IMG/VR virus record: IMGVR_UViG_3300021478_000453
Span: 1 to 64,000 of that record
Length of the DNA: 64,000 nt
Direction: 5' to 3' (one strand)
Source: a virus
The position numbers and the translations under genes were made by a program. The stretch's first letter is position 1; the number at the start of each line of letters is the position of its first letter. Shown here piece after piece: positions 1 through 8,296 of the stretch. Below the pieces are notes generated by a model. The model had not been told where the DNA came from. It did no database searches and saw nothing but the letters and a program-made list of their open reading frames with translations.

Positions 1-486
1 GCTGCCTCCGCCTTGACCACCGCCCGCGCCAGCTCCGCCCTCACCTGCACCAGCGCCTGCACCGCCCTCGCCCGAGCCACCGCCAAAGCCACCGCCCTCG
101 CCACCTGCACCGGCATCGCCAGCGCCTGCCGCACCAGCTCCGCCACCGGCGCCCGCATCACCGGCACCAGCTGCACCGGCGCCGCCTGCATCACCGGCAC
201 CCGCCCCAGCTCCTCCCTCGCCCGCGCCGCCAGCCGCCGCACCCGCGCCGCCGGCACCAGCGTCAGCACCGGAACCAGCGCCCCCGCCAGCACTCGAGCC
301 CGCGCCGCCTGCCGAACCCCCATCACCTCCGCCCGTACCGCCCCCATCACCTCCGCCCGCACCACCACCCCCACCTCCGCCGCCACCGCCGCAGCAGTAG
401 AAGCGGCTGTCGAACTCGCTGGGCTCGACAAGTGCGCCGAGCAGGAGCGCAAGCTTCAGTTCTGCAGCAGCTCCCTTGTCACGCAT
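1..486 (-). CDS. Glycine/alanine-rich protein, cut by the left edge
   Basis: The ATG at 486 opens a frame that runs off the window without a stop (162 codons). The first 32 residues are ordinary (MRDKGAAAELKL..., ending in FYCC). From about residue 33 it is almost pure Gly/Ala with occasional Asp, Ser and Glu, in short GGxGAG-like units. The opposite strand is also open here, but only as an equally simple Thr/Ala/Ser translation. The start overlaps the upstream gene by 31 bp. It is the last gene of the late operon visible on this side, so a virion role is plausible. The frame would continue in phase into the gene cut at the right edge if the molecule is circular. Function unknown. Confidence 0.6.
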   Translation of the reverse strand, partial: MRDKGAAAELKLALLLGALVEPSEFDSRFYCCGGGGGGGGGGAGGGDGGGTGGGDGGSAGGAGSSAGGGAGSGADAGAGGAGAAAGGAGEGGAGAGAGDAGGAGAAGAGDAGAGGGAGAAGAGDAGAGGEGGGFGGGSGEGGAGAGAGEGGAGAGGGQGGGS

Positions 487-893
487 GACGGCACCGGGAC
501 GAGCCACTTGGTTCTATAGGTTGGACCTTTGCGCCACTCGCCCTCCATCGCGCGCACCCAGCCATCACGTCCTCTGCCGGTGACACGCTGGCAGCCCTTC
601 CCCATCGCCCACAGCTCGATGCGTTCGTGCTTGGTACACAGCTCAGGCAGGTGACCACCCTGAAGCCAATAGTTGAAATCACGGAAACCGATCGGCCAAT
701 CGACGAACTCGCCCAAGACCGTGGAACGCTCGAACGCCCACAGGAATGCCTTGCCGTGGTAGATACGAAACCAAACCTGTTCTTTATTGTGCGTCGGGCC
801 AAACTCGCAAAGCGAGGCCCACAGCCAAGGCCAGCAACGATCGAACTCGGCCCTGGCATCATCGAGATTGCCCACCGGCTCAAGCATGTGCAT
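456..893 (-). CDS. Hypothetical phage protein, Trp-rich, 145 aa
   Basis: ATG at 893, with a possible TTG one codon upstream. The protein is rich in Trp and Phe (WPWLWASL, FLWAF, WVRAMEGEW) and soluble-looking, with no signal or membrane segment. It lies in the late operon between the PP-loop enzyme and the Gly-rich gene, but a cupin gene on the other strand separates it from the former. Codon use and strand match its late-gene neighbours. I do not recognise the family; a virion or virion-modifying role is only inferred from position. Confidence 0.65.
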   Translation of the reverse strand: MHMLEPVGNLDDARAEFDRCWPWLWASLCEFGPTHNKEQVWFRIYHGKAFLWAFERSTVLGEFVDWPIGFRDFNYWLQGGHLPELCTKHERIELWAMGKGCQRVTGRGRDGWVRAMEGEWRKGPTYRTKWLVPVPSCVTRELLQN

Positions 894-932
894 CAAATCG
901 CAGTATTCGGCGATTCCGTGCGAGAGGGCAAC

Positions 933-1361
933 ATGGACGTGAAGCGTAGCTGGCAGCTAGAGAAGCATCTTCGGCATCTGGCAGACGACCAATGGATCCC
1001 GATGCTGGACAGCGACGGCCATGTGCTCCCCGGCATCGACGGGATGCACGGCGTCCGCGGCGAGAAAGAAGACGGCACCTACATCGGCGCCGATTTTGTC
1101 CGCATGCAGCCGGGCACAGCGTTCCCGCTTCACACCCACCACGGCGATCACGAAATCTACGTCATCAAGGGCGCTGCCCTTATCCACATCGACGGCAAGG
1201 ACGTCGTGGTGAAATCCGGTCACCTGATCCACATCCCGGCGGAATATCCGCACGGCATCCGGGTGCCAGAACGCTTTGGCGCGCTCATCTTCGTCGCAAT
1301 GGGCCATCCGCATCAGCACGTCGATGCCCGCAACCGGATGAAATCGTTGTCCTCGACGTAG
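933..1361 (+). CDS. Single-domain cupin protein
   Basis: 142 aa. Residues about 50-120 hold both cupin motifs: motif 1 as PGTAFPLHTHHGDHE followed by YVIKG, giving the His-x-His...Glu metal ligands, and motif 2 as GHLIHIPAEYPHG with the last His ligand. Small cupins bind a metal and act as isomerases, dioxygenases or sugar and small-molecule binding proteins; the substrate here cannot be read. The start at 933 follows GAGAGGG; the longer frame upstream is antisense to the 456-893 gene and was not used. It is the only plus-strand gene in this part of the late block and converges with the PP-loop gene, overlapping its 3' end by 49 bp, which suggests a separately acquired accessory gene. Confidence 0.8.
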   Translation: MDVKRSWQLEKHLRHLADDQWIPMLDSDGHVLPGIDGMHGVRGEKEDGTYIGADFVRMQPGTAFPLHTHHGDHEIYVIKGAALIHIDGKDVVVKSGHLIHIPAEYPHGIRVPERFGALIFVAMGHPHQHVDARNRMKSLSST

Positions 1362-2416
1362 AACTCCTCCGGCGTGATGCTCTCGTGGCATTTGAAATTT
1401 TCGTCGATGATGAAAGGGATGTGCTTGACAGCGAGGTACTGCAGAGAACCACGCTTGAGCTTGTTGTCGCGGTAATCAGCATCCTTGGTGTACTCATAGA
1501 TGATCTCTTTCGCCGGCCACTTGTAGCTGCGCCAGCCGTCTCTTACCCGCTGCCTGGGGTTGCTCAGGCTCCAGAGCTGAAAGCTTTCCGTGCTGTAGAA
1601 CGGCGCATAGTAGGTTTTCACGTAATGCTCGGAGAGAAGATGCACGTTCCGCTTGGCCGTGAAGCTCAACATACGCATGTAGGCGGTCTGCCACTTCACA
1701 GCAAAGTTGATCCACCAAAACACATCGTAATTGGTCTTGAGCACGACAGGGGCACGCTCCTTCAACTCCTCGAACAGGCGCACATAGAGCCGTGCGGCGT
1801 GCTCGCCCATCTCGGTGGTGAAGAACACCATGAACAGCTCGCGGTTATACGGCTCAAGAACTGCGTCGAATCCGAAGCGGTTGATCACGCTTGCAATGAT
1901 ATCCGAGCCGAACAGCTGATCGTTGTTTTCGCCGCTGACGAGCACGCGATGTGTGCCGATGATGTAGGGGAACATCATCGCCGATTCGCGCCGTAGCTTG
2001 CCGCGGATATGCTGATGGTAGAACGCAGGATACTCGGCAATCGAATCCTCGGACATCACCACCACGATGCGCTCGCGCTGCGCCACGAAAGCATTCTTTA
2101 GCAACGAGACCAACACGCACGTACTGTCGATACCGCCTGACCAAAACACGTAGAGCGAGGTGTCCAGTTTTTCCGCCCGCGCGAGCAGCTCCTGGGCCCG
2201 TTCGTTGCACACCTCCTCATAGGTCGGCATGAACAAGCGCAGCTGCGGGAGAGGACACAACGATTTTGTACGCACCGGAAACTTGATCACGCCGGTCCGA
2301 TCGACGGGCGACATATTCGGATCTTCGTAAGCCCGAAAATAGAAAAGAAACTCCTTGATGCCCGGCAGATCCTGATACCGGGCAAGACAGTTTGCGTTGT
2401 AGCAGACGTACCGCAT
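1313..2416 (-). CDS. PP-loop ATPase resembling the asparagine synthetase C-terminal domain
   Basis: 367 aa from the ATG at 2416, four bases after the upstream stop. FWSGGIDST is the SGGxDS PP-loop of ATP pyrophosphatases, which adenylate a carboxyl or amide substrate. SGENNDQLFG further on resembles the SGEGxDELFG motif of AsnB synthetase domains. The N-terminal Ntn glutaminase domain of AsnB is absent; instead there are about 90 residues with a few Cys (CYNANC near the start, no clear zinc pattern). Its amine donor and acceptor are therefore unknown. AsnB-like enzymes also make amide bonds in peptide natural products, so modification of a virion protein or a small molecule is possible. ThiI/QueC-type PP-loop enzymes are an alternative, but the ENNDQLFG motif argues for the AsnB type. 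Confidence 0.75.
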   Translation of the reverse strand: MRYVCYNANCLARYQDLPGIKEFLFYFRAYEDPNMSPVDRTGVIKFPVRTKSLCPLPQLRLFMPTYEEVCNERAQELLARAEKLDTSLYVFWSGGIDSTCVLVSLLKNAFVAQRERIVVVMSEDSIAEYPAFYHQHIRGKLRRESAMMFPYIIGTHRVLVSGENNDQLFGSDIIASVINRFGFDAVLEPYNRELFMVFFTTEMGEHAARLYVRLFEELKERAPVVLKTNYDVFWWINFAVKWQTAYMRMLSFTAKRNVHLLSEHYVKTYYAPFYSTESFQLWSLSNPRQRVRDGWRSYKWPAKEIIYEYTKDADYRDNKLKRGSLQYLAVKHIPFIIDENFKCHESITPEEFYVEDNDFIRLRASTC

Positions 2417-2420
2417 GGGC

Positions 2421-3068
2421 CTAGAACAACGGCTTGCCGTAGGTCTCACGACGGAACGTGCGCAAGATGGGTTCGATCTCCTCTACCGTCGCAGCGTCCC
2501 TGAGCTGATTGAAATACTTCAGCCGCAGGAACTCGGTCCTTGCCAGCAGCTCGTCATCGAGCCGCCCCTTGAACAATATCTCGTCCGCAGCAGCTCGCGG
2601 CGTCAGCCCGGCAAGCTCAGCGTACTGCAGCACATAGGGGTATCTCAGGATGTCATGTTCCTCCCTGTACGCCAGTGCCTGCTGCCTCTTGGTGAGGTAG
2701 ACGGTCTCCTGCAAGATCGGCCCGCGCCACATCGCATAGCGCGACACCGATAGCTCGTAGACCATCTCCCACAGCGCCGAGCACTTCTTCACCGCCAGCA
2801 GCGAGCGCTGCTTCAGCTCGGGGGTGATCAGCTCTTCCGGCGTCGGCGAGAACCGCCGCGTGTGAGCATCCCAGGTCCAGCCGGGATAGGACAAATATCC
2901 CCCCTCTTTGATGGGGAATTTCTCTCGATAATGCGGCCAGTTAACGCCGTGGAACTCCTCCGCCTCAAGCGACGGCGATTTGGCGAGGTAGGAGACGACG
3001 TAGGGGTAGGAGCTAAGCACGAGGAGCGCCGACGTCGCGGCATCGACCAGCGCGCTATAGGGCGTCAC
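2421..3068 (-). CDS. Hypothetical tail-region protein, 215 aa
   Basis: Starts at a GTG whose last two bases form the stop of the upstream gene (GTGA), so it is probably translationally coupled. The C-terminal third (LARTEFLRLKYFNQLRDA, then EEIEPILRTFRRETYG) is helical and charged; the N-terminal part contains WPHYREKFPIKEGGYLSYPG. No signal or membrane segment. Family not recognised. It sits between small tail-operon genes and the PP-loop enzyme. Confidence 0.7.
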   Translation of the reverse strand: MTPYSALVDAATSALLVLSSYPYVVSYLAKSPSLEAEEFHGVNWPHYREKFPIKEGGYLSYPGWTWDAHTRRFSPTPEELITPELKQRSLLAVKKCSALWEMVYELSVSRYAMWRGPILQETVYLTKRQQALAYREEHDILRYPYVLQYAELAGLTPRAAADEILFKGRLDDELLARTEFLRLKYFNQLRDAATVEEIEPILRTFRRETYGKPLF

Positions 3069-3277
3069 CTATGCGATCCTGCAACGCGCGCACGCCGAAC
3101 ATGACGCAGCCTCGGCTGATCGACCTCCAAGCCAGAACGATGCACGACATGACGCAAGTGATGCGAGATCGAATGCCAAAGCTCCTCGTTGTCGCGATTG
3201 CGGCGCAACTTCCGGAAATCCTCATACGCATGGCAAGTGTGACGATGGATGGCGTCGTGATTGTTCCAACCCATCAT
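3065..3277 (-). CDS. Small His/Arg-rich hypothetical protein, 70 aa
   Basis: ATG at 3277 overlaps the upstream stop as ATGA, and its own TGA overlaps the next gene's GTG, so both ends support the frame. Basic and His-rich (HAYEDFRKLRRNRDNEELWHS), with no cysteine pairs. The C-terminal 20 residues are simple Arg/His sequence. Function unknown. Confidence 0.55.
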   Translation of the reverse strand: MMGWNNHDAIHRHTCHAYEDFRKLRRNRDNEELWHSISHHLRHVVHRSGLEVDQPRLRHVRRARVAGSHR

Positions 3278-3771
3278 TGGCTTCCAAGCCAATGGACCAT
3301 GCCGCCCAGCCAGTAACGCCGCAGCATCTCGCGTTGGACCGGGTGCATGGCGTTGAGCCGCTTCTGCCCCTCCAGAAGCCGCCGCATGGTCTGGATATAG
3401 GCCGGTTCCCGCTGCGGCTGCGTCTGATAATCCAGCATGTCGTGCAGCGAGGCGTCGTCCTGCACCCCCGGTAGGTCAGGATCGTTGTCGTGACGAACGA
3501 CGCCGCCGGTTTGAAAGTGCCTGCGCGCGGCATCGTAGGTCCCGCGCTGGAGGGCACCGAGGATGGATGTCGGATCGTGCAGCACCGGACCGCCCCGCTG
3601 GAGACCGTAGTAGACCGAGCCGCCGTCGGCACGTCCCGCGCGCTGCTTGGAATAGGCAATCGCCAGCGCCTGCTGGCGCGATTGGACGTGCGGGGATTTG
3701 CCGACCTCACCCATCAGGGTGCGGACGTTTTGCTTGAACGCGCCCGGGCTGGAGCCGCTAACTAGAGGCAT
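3274..3771 (-). CDS. Phage structural-type protein with GAFKQNVRT... N-terminus
   Basis: 165 aa. The N-terminus (SPGAFKQNVRTLMGEV, then QQALAIAYSKQR) matches a short basic module common in phage virion operons, where an aliphatic helix ends in ALAIAYSxxR; small proteins of this kind are often annotated DUF6496-like. The rest is Gln/Arg-rich and ends in LRRYWLGGMVHWLG. It overlaps its neighbours by 14 bp upstream and 4 bp downstream. Likely a minor virion or assembly protein; the exact role is not visible. Confidence 0.65.
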   Translation of the reverse strand: MPLVSGSSPGAFKQNVRTLMGEVGKSPHVQSRQQALAIAYSKQRAGRADGGSVYYGLQRGGPVLHDPTSILGALQRGTYDAARRHFQTGGVVRHDNDPDLPGVQDDASLHDMLDYQTQPQREPAYIQTMRRLLEGQKRLNAMHPVQREMLRRYWLGGMVHWLGSQ

Positions 3772-4168
3772 CGCGGCATTCCCATGGTAGCGGATGCGGT
3801 CGCGGCAGCGGGATGTCCTTGCTCGGCATCTCCATCAGCACGACGCCGCCGACCTCGATCCAGTACGGCATGACGTTGACGTCACTATCGGCCGTGCCAG
3901 GTCGGAAGTGCTCCAAGTGCCGGCGCATCGGCACCGGCTTCCAGCCGGCGCGGATCATGGCGAAGATATTGTCCATGTCGGGCTCGTCGGCGGTGATGAA
4001 GACGCGCTTCCACTGGTAGGTCATGCCCTCCGGCGGCGTGAGCAGCATTGTCGGTTTTGGCGACAGCGTGTCGGTTTTTGCGACAGCGGCGAGCGGGGCC
4101 ACACCGGCAACGCCGGCCGCAGCTCCAATCCCGAACATCTTGAGGATGTTACGTCGGTTCTCGTCCAT
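3758..4168 (-). CDS. Protein with Tat-like signal sequence
   Basis: 136 aa from the ATG at 4168, which overlaps the upstream gene by 20 bp; the longer frame upstream is antisense-like Arg/Ser sequence. The N-terminus reads MDENRRNILKMFGIGAAA followed by a hydrophobic Gly/Ala run ending near AVAK. The RR pair before an FG-containing hydrophobic segment resembles a twin-arginine export signal. The mature part (about 100 aa) contains WKRVFITADEPDMDNIFAMI and PVPMRRHLEHF and is soluble-looking. An exported protein inside a tail operon is unusual; alternatively the segment is a membrane anchor. Confidence 0.65.
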   Translation of the reverse strand: MDENRRNILKMFGIGAAAGVAGVAPLAAVAKTDTLSPKPTMLLTPPEGMTYQWKRVFITADEPDMDNIFAMIRAGWKPVPMRRHLEHFRPGTADSDVNVMPYWIEVGGVVLMEMPSKDIPLPRPHPLPWECRDASS

Positions 4169-4415
4169 TGGTCGCCTCCTGCTTCTGCGCAACTCTGAGC
4201 TTATCCCGCAACGCAACAAGCGCGCGCCGGTCCTGGTAGGAGGCAAAATCGCGATTGGCGAGGTGCGCGCCGAGCCCAAGCCTATCGATGGCCTTGATGC
4301 GCGCCTCCACGTCCGCCAGCACCTCGGGCCCAGGCATCTCGATCTCCACCGATTCGCCCATTACGTCCCGACGATAAGCCCGCACCAGATACTCCCTCAA
4401 GCGGTCATCATCCAT
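4149..4415 (-). CDS. Small acidic hypothetical protein, 88 aa
   Basis: The ATG at 4415 overlaps the upstream stop as TGATG. Helical and highly charged throughout (DDDRLREYLVRAYRRDVMG, then PEVLADVEARIKAID). No known motif. It belongs to the coupled chain of small genes downstream of the gp10-like gene. Confidence 0.6.
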   Translation of the reverse strand: MDDDRLREYLVRAYRRDVMGESVEIEMPGPEVLADVEARIKAIDRLGLGAHLANRDFASYQDRRALVALRDKLRVAQKQEATNGREPT

Positions 4416-4582
4416 CAATCGGTCCTTGTAATGAATCTGCCGGTAAAGGCCGCCTGCAGCTCCTGGAACGCTTGCGCCGTCAGCAGCATCTCCTGCCCCA
4501 GCTGATCAACCCACGCCAGCTCTGTCGTCGGGACTCGCTGCTCCGGTCGCGCCGGCTGAGTGTTTTGATCCGAAAAGGTCAT
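4415..4582 (-). CDS. Small Gln-rich helical protein, 55 aa
   Basis: The ATG at 4582 overlaps the upstream stop as ATGA, and its TGA overlaps the next ATG (TGATG). The protein begins MTFSDQNTQPARPEQRVP and continues with a predicted helix (WVDQLGQEMLLTAQAFQEL). Overlaps at both ends are the main evidence that it is a gene. Function unknown. Confidence 0.6.
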   Translation of the reverse strand: MTFSDQNTQPARPEQRVPTTELAWVDQLGQEMLLTAQAFQELQAAFTGRFITRTD

Positions 4583-4845
4583 TTCACCACCCAATGTGCC
4601 CCATCATAAAACCCAAGCACGATATTGCCGCCGCCCCCGGCTATGACAGCACCCCAGGTGTTAACGGTGCTGTCGCTGATGCAAGCCAACATCCCCGCCT
4701 TCGGACCTTCCGGCAGCGCATCCGCCAGCTCGGCGAATGTGATCGGGCGCAAATTCAAACCAACGCCTTGTTCCAGCACATGGGCAATACCAAAGACCGC
4801 CTGCGTGATCAGCCGCTGGTTATGGACGAGCGCGTCTCCCCTCAC
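4579..4845 (-). CDS. Small tail-associated protein of the AVVAGGGxN type, 88 aa
   Basis: The GTG at 4845 overlaps the stop of the gp10-like gene as GTGA; the longer frame is antisense to that gene's end. Its C-terminus (PITFAELADALPEGPKAG, then NTWGAVIAGGGGNIVLGFYDG, ending HWVVK) matches a short beta-rich domain found at the end of many phage tail fibre or baseplate proteins, where a Trp-x-Val strand closes the chain. Probably a small virion protein working with the neighbouring tail components. Confidence 0.65.
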   Translation of the reverse strand: MRGDALVHNQRLITQAVFGIAHVLEQGVGLNLRPITFAELADALPEGPKAGMLACISDSTVNTWGAVIAGGGGNIVLGFYDGAHWVVK

Positions 4846-7526
4846 GGGCGCCGCCCCGTTGGCTTCGCACGGTAGGTGACCGCGCCAACCCGCGCTGAAA
4901 AGCCAAGGAGCGGCGACCAATCGTAGCGGATCGCCACATAGCGAGCACGCAAGCGCGGATCGAAAAATTGCGTCGTCGGCGTCATCGAAAATGGACCAAA
5001 GGTATTCTCCGGGCCACCGGGATAGTTCTTGGTCTTGAGCCTGACCACCACCTCGCCGTTGTTGCCGAACCACTTGAAATCGGGATGGCATTGGCTGATC
5101 GAGGTCATGATCGAGCCATCGCCCAGCTCGGTGAAGCCGCTCTCGATGAACACGTCCATCATCGGATTGCCATCGTCGTCGAAGCCGCGCTCATGCTGCT
5201 GCACGAGCTGGTTCTCGTCCGCGCCCAGTGGCGTGCCCCAGATGGAGCTGTCGATCCAAGCCGTGCGCGTCAGCGTTCCGCTGTCCCACGCCTGCTGCAT
5301 CGTGTTGTACTTGATGTACTTCGTCGGCTCGTTGTTCGGCATCGAGGCGCCGGTCCGGTTGTACGGCTGCACCTGGCCGCCCTCATCGAGCTGCGCACCC
5401 CAGATATAGGCGAATTGATCGGCGCCCACGTAGGCACGCGCCGAACCGTTGGCGAGCGCATAGGCAAGCCGCAGGTTTCCAGTATCGTCGGTGTGGAACG
5501 TGACGGTGTAACGCAGCCAGCCATTGCCACCGAGGCCGGTGGCAAAGCTGTCGGTCACCGCACTCACGCTATCGACGTGAAATGTCGGGGTCCAAGTCGA
5601 AGTGCCGACCTGCGCGCCGGTGGTCGGATTGAAAATCACCACGAAGCCGGCGGCGCCGCTGCGCGTATCGCCGCGCAGGCACAGGTTCCGCGTCGAGTTC
5701 TTGTGCGCGTAGACCGAGAACGTGAACACCTCCGGCTCGCCGAACTTCTGGACGCTCTGCGTGACCTCGTGCACGCCGGCGACGTCCTGCTCCTTCAGGA
5801 GCGTGGTGTTGCCGGTGCCATCCGGCGCGAGCGGGGTTCCCGTTATCGCCGCGGTTACCGAGGTCGCCGTCCACACAGCGGTGAAATCCTCAGAGGACAG
5901 AAGCTGGTTCTGTCCCGCCGGGAATACTGCATCTTTCGGCGGGAAGTAGAACGCCACCTCGCTGGTCGTGGAGTTCGCCGCCCCGTGGCACTTGTTGATG
6001 TTGATCGTGTCCAGGTTCTCGAAAATGAAATCCCAGACCGAGCACGGGATTTGTTGGATGCCGCTGCTGCCAAAGGACCACACGGCTTTGAGCGAAATCC
6101 AGAACGTCGTTTGGTCCAGGGTGACGATGGCATGCGGCGCGAGCAGCCCGCACCCCGTCCCCATGATGGTGAAGCCGTAGACCAGCGGCGGCCCGATGTA
6201 CGACATCGACCACAAATCGACGTCGGTGAGCAGCAACGTCGTTTGCGGCGCCTGGATACCGCCGACGATCTTGGAACCGCGCGAGAGCCGGTAGCTGCCG
6301 GCCTGGTTGCTCACGGTCCCCTGCCAGACGTCATAGGTGCCGGCATCGGAGAACCGCACGAACAACGGATCGATGATGCCGCTCCCAAGGTGGGCCTCGG
6401 TGCCGAACAGGATCACCTGCGCCTGCGGCATGGTGGTGAACATGCCGTTCGAATGTTGCGGCGCCGTGGGCGCGCTGCCGCCGCCGACGATGTTCACGAA
6501 CGGCGCATTGCCGATCGGCGGGTTGTAAACCCACAGCGGACCGCCCGTGCTCAGCGCCAGCCCGTTCTGGCCTTGGTTGCCGAGGAACCAGGTGTTGACC
6601 TGCGGATTGCCAGGAGTGATCTGCTGCGCAACACCGAGCACCGTGGGGAGTGATGTGACGACAGAGCCGTCGGTGCCGTAGAGCAACGAGCTGCCCTCAA
6701 AGACCTGGTGGCTCGGGACCGGCGAAGCCACAGTGCCGCCCACGCCGTCGCCGAGACCAAACATCGCCATCGAGAACGTGAAGTGATCGGCGTCAATCAC
6801 GGTCGCCACCCCCGCCGAGGTGCTCCCCGCCGGCGCCGAGAAGCTGATCTGCTCCCAAACGCCGGGAGCGCCGAGGCGCAGTGTCGTCGTGGCCGCGAAA
6901 GCAAACGTCGCCCCTGGCGTGAGCCCGTGGTTGCGAAACGTACAGGTCATGCCGTTGACGATGTTGTTCAGAAATAGCCGGATGCCGTAAGTGTCCTCGG
7001 TGTAGAGCGCGTTCGACGGCATGTCGAAAGTGAAGCCGCCGGTCGCGAGCGCCTTGATCGTGTAGACAGCCTGCGCGGGAAGGATGACGCCGCCGATCGA
7101 GAGCGGCAGGAAAATCCTGAATTGTTGTCCCGGTGCAGCAAAAGCCCAGTTGATGTGGGCCGTGACGGTGGGTGAACCGACGTTGGCATGGAACGTCGTG
7201 CCGCTGGTCATGCCGGTTGTCGGGACCTGGGCGCCGGTCAGCGGGAATTGCGAGCCCATCGCGAAGTGCGTGTTCTGGACGAGAAGCTCCAGGCCAAAAT
7301 CGGTTCCGACCAGCAGGTTCTTGAGGTTGTCGAGATCGAGCCACGCGTGCATGCGCCGGATCAGCGCCAGGAACGGATCCTGCACGAGGCGCTCCCAGCC
7401 GCCCATCTTCTCCAGGAAACCGTAGCGCCAGCGCACGCGATTGCCGCGATACCAGGCGCCCTGCGCCTGCACCTGGCTGGCTTGTGAGAGAAAGCCCGGC
7501 TGCGCTTGCGGCTTGATCAGCGGCAT
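4842..7526 (-). CDS. P22 gp10-like packaged-DNA stabilisation (tail accessory) protein with inserted jelly-roll domain
   Basis: 894 aa, overlapping the upstream stop as TGATG. Residues 1 to about 530 are repetitive beta sequence, with NGxRWRYGFLEKMGGW-like and LLTDVDLWSMSYIGPP segments typical of the gp10 family that plugs the portal side of short-tailed virions. About 540-730 is an apparent insert starting LLSSEDFTAVWTATSV and ending AYIWGAQLDEGGQVQPYN; this matches the carbohydrate-binding-like jelly roll seen in phage head-fibre and spike proteins. After it the parental sequence resumes (YNTMQQAWDSG, then GENTFGPF-like). P22 gp10 is about 470 aa, so the insert and the extra strands explain the length. 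Late gene, acting at the neck of the particle. Confidence 0.7.
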   Translation of the reverse strand: MPLIKPQAQPGFLSQASQVQAQGAWYRGNRVRWRYGFLEKMGGWERLVQDPFLALIRRMHAWLDLDNLKNLLVGTDFGLELLVQNTHFAMGSQFPLTGAQVPTTGMTSGTTFHANVGSPTVTAHINWAFAAPGQQFRIFLPLSIGGVILPAQAVYTIKALATGGFTFDMPSNALYTEDTYGIRLFLNNIVNGMTCTFRNHGLTPGATFAFAATTTLRLGAPGVWEQISFSAPAGSTSAGVATVIDADHFTFSMAMFGLGDGVGGTVASPVPSHQVFEGSSLLYGTDGSVVTSLPTVLGVAQQITPGNPQVNTWFLGNQGQNGLALSTGGPLWVYNPPIGNAPFVNIVGGGSAPTAPQHSNGMFTTMPQAQVILFGTEAHLGSGIIDPLFVRFSDAGTYDVWQGTVSNQAGSYRLSRGSKIVGGIQAPQTTLLLTDVDLWSMSYIGPPLVYGFTIMGTGCGLLAPHAIVTLDQTTFWISLKAVWSFGSSGIQQIPCSVWDFIFENLDTININKCHGAANSTTSEVAFYFPPKDAVFPAGQNQLLSSEDFTAVWTATSVTAAITGTPLAPDGTGNTTLLKEQDVAGVHEVTQSVQKFGEPEVFTFSVYAHKNSTRNLCLRGDTRSGAAGFVVIFNPTTGAQVGTSTWTPTFHVDSVSAVTDSFATGLGGNGWLRYTVTFHTDDTGNLRLAYALANGSARAYVGADQFAYIWGAQLDEGGQVQPYNRTGASMPNNEPTKYIKYNTMQQAWDSGTLTRTAWIDSSIWGTPLGADENQLVQQHERGFDDDGNPMMDVFIESGFTELGDGSIMTSISQCHPDFKWFGNNGEVVVRLKTKNYPGGPENTFGPFSMTPTTQFFDPRLRARYVAIRYDWSPLLGFSARVGAVTYRAKPTGRRP

Positions 7527-8296
7527 CAGGGCGCCCTTGGCTGCGCGAGCGGCGCCGGCATTGCCGCGGTGAAGCCCGGGCCCTCGCCGCGCATGCGTGC
7601 CGCCTCAAGCGTGACGCCCATGCGCAGGTTACTGTACTGTGCTTCCCAGCTCGCCGCCCGCTGCGGATCATCGGCTTGCGCACCGAAATCGCGCTGGTAG
7701 CCAGCCGCGAAGATCATGCACGCACAGATGAACATCTCGGGATAAAAGACACTGAGGAAGGTCTCGGGGTTCGTGTTCGAGAGCGGCAGCGGCCGAATAT
7801 CCCCCAGGAACTCGACCGGATAGGCCTGATCCGGCGTCGGCATGAAGCGCACGCGCAGCTGCAGCGCCTGTGAGGGAACGGTCGGCGGCGGCACAGCCGG
7901 CGGCGCGAAGCCACCGACCACCGCGTACTTCTGCGGCGGTCCGCGGCGGAACGATTCCTGCGGCCAAAGATAATCCAGCACATCGGGTTGGATGCGCTCC
8001 AGCGGCGTGCGCTTGCCGCTGATCGTGATGACATTTCCGCTTGCGGCTGGCGTGATGAGATTGATGCTGCGCAGCGCCATCACCGAGATCGGCAAGAGCA
8101 CCTCGCGGTTGCGCGCGATCAGCGTGATCGGCTGCGTCTGCGTCATCAGCACCTGCAGGAAGACGATCTCGCGGTAGATGCGCCCATCGGCATAGGCGAA
8201 CATCGTAGGAAGGATGCGTCGGAAGTTCTCGTCGCTGTCGTTGAGCGGCACCTCGTTCATTGTTTTGAGCTGCTCGACCACCTCGTCGTAGGTCAT
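7526..8296 (-). CDS. Phage adaptor / tail accessory protein
   Basis: 256 aa from ATG 8296, with overlaps at both ends (ATGA and TGATG). The N-terminus, MTYDEVVEQLKTMNE followed by a helical stretch, resembles the small head-to-tail adaptor proteins of P22- and T7-like phages. The middle (PITLIARNREVLLPISVMAL) is beta-rich and the end (MFICACMIFAAGYQRDFGAQ) helical. It sits directly upstream of the gp10-like gene, where P22-type phages keep their tail accessory factors. It probably joins portal and gp10 or gp4 rings; the identification is by order and pattern only. Confidence 0.6.
   Translation of the reverse strand: MTYDEVVEQLKTMNEVPLNDSDENFRRILPTMFAYADGRIYREIVFLQVLMTQTQPITLIARNREVLLPISVMALRSINLITPAASGNVITISGKRTPLERIQPDVLDYLWPQESFRRGPPQKYAVVGGFAPPAVPPPTVPSQALQLRVRFMPTPDQAYPVEFLGDIRPLPLSNTNPETFLSVFYPEMFICACMIFAAGYQRDFGAQADDPQRAASWEAQYSNLRMGVTLEAARMRGEGPGFTAAMPAPLAQPRAP

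Noticed and set aside
13-519. Plus-strand frame of 168 residues, Thr/Ala/Ser-rich
   Set aside because: It is the complement of the Gly-rich minus-strand frame; extreme base bias keeps both strands open. The minus frame fits the strand of the operon and has a normal N-terminus.
957-1391. Minus-strand frame of 144 residues
   Set aside because: It covers the cupin gene, whose plus-strand protein has clear cupin motifs.
4968-6653. Long plus-strand open frame of 561 residues
   Set aside because: It is antisense to the gp10-like gene, Arg/His-rich and without family motifs.
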